NCBI RefSeq assembly: GCF_900110955.1
Contig: NZ_FOFR01000003.1
Coordinates: 186,001-250,000, forward strand
Length of the DNA: 64,000 bases
From: Lentzea xinjiangensis
GTDB lineage: Bacteria > Actinomycetota > Actinomycetes > Mycobacteriales > Pseudonocardiaceae
Reading direction: 5' to 3'
Below are positions 62,149 through 64,000 of the stretch, one piece after another. Both the position numbers and the translations under genes were made by a program. The first letter of the stretch is position 1, and every line of letters begins with the position of its first letter. The notes beneath the pieces were generated by a model. That model was given only the letters and a program-made list of their open reading frames with translations. It made no database searches and was not told the DNA's origin.

Positions 62149-62721
62149 CTACAGCGGAAGGAAGGCGCGCTCGGCACACACGGAGACCCGGCCGGTCTCG
62201 ATGTCGTAGAACCAGCCGTGGACGCGCAGCCGCCCGCTCGCCACCCTCTCGGCCACGAACGGGTAGGACAGCAGGACCTCCCGCTGCACCCGGACGTGCT
62301 CCTGCCCCTCCTCGCGCATGGCCGGGTCGGCGGCGTCGCGCGGTGCCCGCGGGCGCAGCCAGCCGCGCATCGCGGGCAGGTGGTCGATGCCGCCGCCGTG
62401 CAACGCCCCCACCGCGCCGCAGTGGGAGTGACCGCACACCACGATCTCGCTGACGCCGAGCTGGAGGACGGCGAACTCGATCGTGGCCATCTCGCTGGAC
62501 GGCGCGGTGAGCGAGTACGGGGGGATGACGTTGCCCGCGGTGCGCAGCTCGAACAGCGAGCCGGGCTCGGCACCGGTGATCGCGGCGGTCACGATCCGCG
62601 AGTCGGCACACGTGATGAACATGGTGCTGGGCTGCTGACCTGCGGCGAGCTTTTGGCCGAGTTCACGGGAACGGGACTCGGCGTGTGCGCGGGCATGCTG
62701 AACAAAGCGATGGAAATCCAT
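62149..62721 (-). CDS. Beta-carbonic anhydrase
   Basis: 190 aa. Zinc ligands C38, H98 and C101 with D40 in the motifs FITCADSRIV and VVCGHSHCGAVGAL. It interconverts CO2 and bicarbonate. In one operon with the SulP transporter that follows, forming a split version of the fusion protein encoded at 44.5-46.7 kb. Confidence 0.94.
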   Translation of the reverse strand: MDFHRFVQHARAHAESRSRELGQKLAAGQQPSTMFITCADSRIVTAAITGAEPGSLFELRTAGNVIPPYSLTAPSSEMATIEFAVLQLGVSEIVVCGHSHCGAVGALHGGGIDHLPAMRGWLRPRAPRDAADPAMREEGQEHVRVQREVLLSYPFVAERVASGRLRVHGWFYDIETGRVSVCAERAFLPL

Positions 62722-62778
62722 GGGAATCCCTCACTGCCTGGGAAGAAGTGTTCGGTTTGATCGGACGGCGGGGACCGA

Positions 62779-63093
62779 TCAGTTTCTGAACACCTGCAGT
62801 GCGGGAGGTGTGCGCCACACCACCGCCGGCTCGGCCGCGGAGATCAGGGCGAGGCTCGGCATGGCATGCGGCGCGAACACCGTCACGTACGACGGCCTGG
62901 CCACGGCGGAAGCTCGCTCGGCCGAAGCCACGAGCAACCGCAGCCGGCTCGGCTCGCGCTCCTCGCGGGGCGCTTCCTCCTTGGGAGCCGAGGTCTTCGA
63001 CTTCGGCGGCGGTGCGCCCAGCGACACGGAGGTGACGGCCGGTGCCAGCACAGCGCACAGGGCGATGACGACCGCGAGCAGAACGCTGCGCAT
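62779..63093 (-). CDS. Small exported protein of unknown function
   Basis: 104 aa from ATG 63093 with GGGGGGTG upstream. Signal peptide at ~1-26 (MRSVLLAVVIALCAVLAPAV). Lys/Pro/Glu-rich charged middle (APPPKSKTSAPKEEAPREER), then a less charged C-terminal half (AMPSLALISAAEPAVVWRTP). No Cys in the mature part. I do not recognise it. 57 nt upstream of the carbonic anhydrase gene, possibly the first gene of that operon. Confidence 0.55.
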   Translation of the reverse strand: MRSVLLAVVIALCAVLAPAVTSVSLGAPPPKSKTSAPKEEAPREEREPSRLRLLVASAERASAVARPSYVTVFAPHAMPSLALISAAEPAVVWRTPPALQVFRN

Positions 63094-63341
63094 GTTCACC
63101 CCCCGACCGAGTTGATCTACGACTACCAGTTTCGCTCGAAGTGGACAACCTGCGCGATGTACGAGACGAAGATCGCCCTCATCTCGCACAAGATTCACCC
63201 GAAAGTGATTCTGATTTCACGGAAACGTACGTATGCGGGGAGTGACCCTGCCGCGTTGCAGATGTGCCAATAAGTGGACAACCGGCCCCCGATCCCAGCG
63301 GGATCTGCACAATCGGTGACCGAATGCCAAAGGAGGCCGTC
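63094..63341. promoter_or_regulatory. AT-richer divergent control region with a 12-nt direct repeat
   Basis: AAGTGGACAACC occurs at 63139-63150 and again at 63272-63283, 133 bp apart. The region is clearly less GC-rich than its surroundings and should drive the TIR-STAND gene (plus) and the small exported protein (minus). No gene fits in it. Confidence 0.4.
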
Positions 63342-64000
63342 GTGGCAAGGGTGTTCATCAGCCACGCGACGCAGGACGTGGCGATCGCGACGCAGATCCG
63401 TGACTGGCTCGACGGTGACCACGAGACGTTCCTGGAGGTGCACCCCGAGGACGGGATCCGGGTCGGCGAGGCGTGGCGCGAACGGCTGCACCACGAGCTG
63501 CGCAAGGCCGACGCCGTGGTGTGCGTGATCAGCCAGGCCTCGGTCGCGTCGAGCTGGTGCAACGCCGAGGTCGCCATCGCGGACGCGCTGGGCTGCCTCC
63601 TGCTGCCCGTGCAGACCGAGGGCGTGATCCACCCGCTGATCGGCCACCTCAACCACATCCCGCACGCCACCGCGCGCGAGCACCTGCGGAACGCGCTGCG
63701 GCAGTTCGACGCCGGTGGCCGCACGCTCGCGAAGGACCAGGAGCCGTTCCCCGGCCTGGACGCGTTCACGACGTCGCTGAGCGCCGTGTTCTTCGGGCGC
63801 GACCAGGAGACCCGCGCGCTGGCCCGCCGGGTGCGCCGCGGCCCCGGCCTGCTCACCGTCGTCGGGCCGTCGGGCTGCGGCAAGTCGTCGCTGGTGAAGG
63901 CCGGGCTGCTGGCCCAGCTCGCGGACGACCCCCGCTGGCTCGTCATGCCGCCGTGGCTGCCGGGCAACGACCCGCTCGACGCGCTCGCCCGCGCGGTGCG
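63342..64000 (+). CDS. TIR-STAND (nSTAND1-type) NTPase, N-terminal part
   Basis: GTG 63342 with AAAGGAGG five nt upstream. Runs off the window after 219 codons. Residues 1-~125 are a TIR domain: VFISHATQDVAIATQIRDWL, ADAVVCVISQASVASSWCNA with E76 in WCxxE, the position of the catalytic Glu of NAD-cleaving TIR domains. Then the nSTAND1 start FPGLDAFTTSLSAVFFGRDQ and Walker A VVGPSGCGKSSLVKAGLL near 173-190. Family members usually end in WD40 or TPR repeats that sense the trigger. Activation would deplete NAD or make a signalling nucleotide. Not in an operon with the genes to its left. Confidence 0.88.
   Translation, partial: MARVFISHATQDVAIATQIRDWLDGDHETFLEVHPEDGIRVGEAWRERLHHELRKADAVVCVISQASVASSWCNAEVAIADALGCLLLPVQTEGVIHPLIGHLNHIPHATAREHLRNALRQFDAGGRTLAKDQEPFPGLDAFTTSLSAVFFGRDQETRALARRVRRGPGLLTVVGPSGCGKSSLVKAGLLAQLADDPRWLVMPPWLPGNDPLDALARAV

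Noticed and set aside
1-64000. tRNA, rRNA, insertion sequences or prophage
   Set aside because: I saw no tRNA T-arm signatures in a cloverleaf context, no rRNA-like sequence, and no transposase, integrase or phage structural gene.
54834-64000. Calling the right end a full defence island
   Set aside because: Only the NACHT-LRR and TIR-STAND genes are of known immune architecture. They are separated by a nuclease of unclear role and a carbonic anhydrase operon, with no mobile-element marks, so the term would go beyond the evidence.

Overview
The window is very GC-rich DNA with high-GC third codon positions, frequent GTG starts, RTGA-type gene overlaps and long GC-rich terminator hairpins. Its gene families (ECF sigma factor, LAL and SARP regulators, XRE/DUF397 pair, DUF3817, DUF2461, SulP, acyl-CoA cluster) point to a filamentous actinomycete. 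A member of the Pseudonocardiaceae/Actinosynnema group is my best guess, but that is inference from gene content. It reads as chromosome. I see no rRNA, no tRNA, no insertion sequence, no phage genes and no CRISPR array.

Layout: 1-2.3 kb carries the start of a fused PabA-PabB aminodeoxychorismate synthase and a decayed ECF sigma factor with its partner. 2.4-8.7 kb has a membrane metallophosphoesterase, a compact polyamine operon (group IV decarboxylase, speD, speE), a regulator remnant and a DPP-IV type peptidase. 9-10.6 kb holds one exported protein and a long non-coding stretch with a hexanucleotide array and a 141-bp near-palindrome. 10.6-13.2 kb is the gcvT-glyA operon behind a tandem glycine riboswitch. 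13.2-15 kb has small membrane and unknown proteins. 15.2-22.3 kb is a fatty-acid/acyl-CoA block (CoA-transferase family III, LCAD-like dehydrogenase, thiolase, FadB-like protein, AraC regulator). 22.4-27.5 kb mixes exported and membrane proteins, a LacI regulator, an ACT-GNAT acetyltransferase and a phytase-like secreted protein. 27.6-32.2 kb is a beta-glucoside/oligosaccharide uptake operon (binding protein, two permeases, GH1) with a perfect LacI-type operator in front. 32.5-42.3 kb has a MacB/FtsX-type exporter, a LAL regulator and a SARP-STAND-TPR regulator. 42.6-44.1 kb is an XRE/DUF397 pair with a divergent small CxxC protein. 44.5-54.8 kb carries housekeeping genes: fused SulP-carbonic anhydrase, PBP4-type peptidase, gnd, LysE exporter with Lrp regulator, tesB, pyk, VanZ-like and DUF2461 proteins.

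The right end is the most unusual part. It holds a helicase-associated (XPB N-terminal-like) protein, a bacterial NACHT-LRR protein whose 3' end runs into a 50-bp tandem repeat, an intracellular DRGH endonuclease without signal peptide pointing back at it, a second, unfused SulP plus beta-carbonic anhydrase operon, and the 5' part of a TIR-STAND protein that leaves the window. The NACHT-LRR and TIR-STAND genes belong to architectures known for bacterial innate immunity. Whether they work together here is inference only.

Recurring structural themes are tandem repeats at the 3' ends of two very large STAND-type genes (39.0-39.4 kb and 59.6-59.8 kb), several convergent gene pairs that overlap at their stops, and strong hairpins at nearly every transcription unit end.
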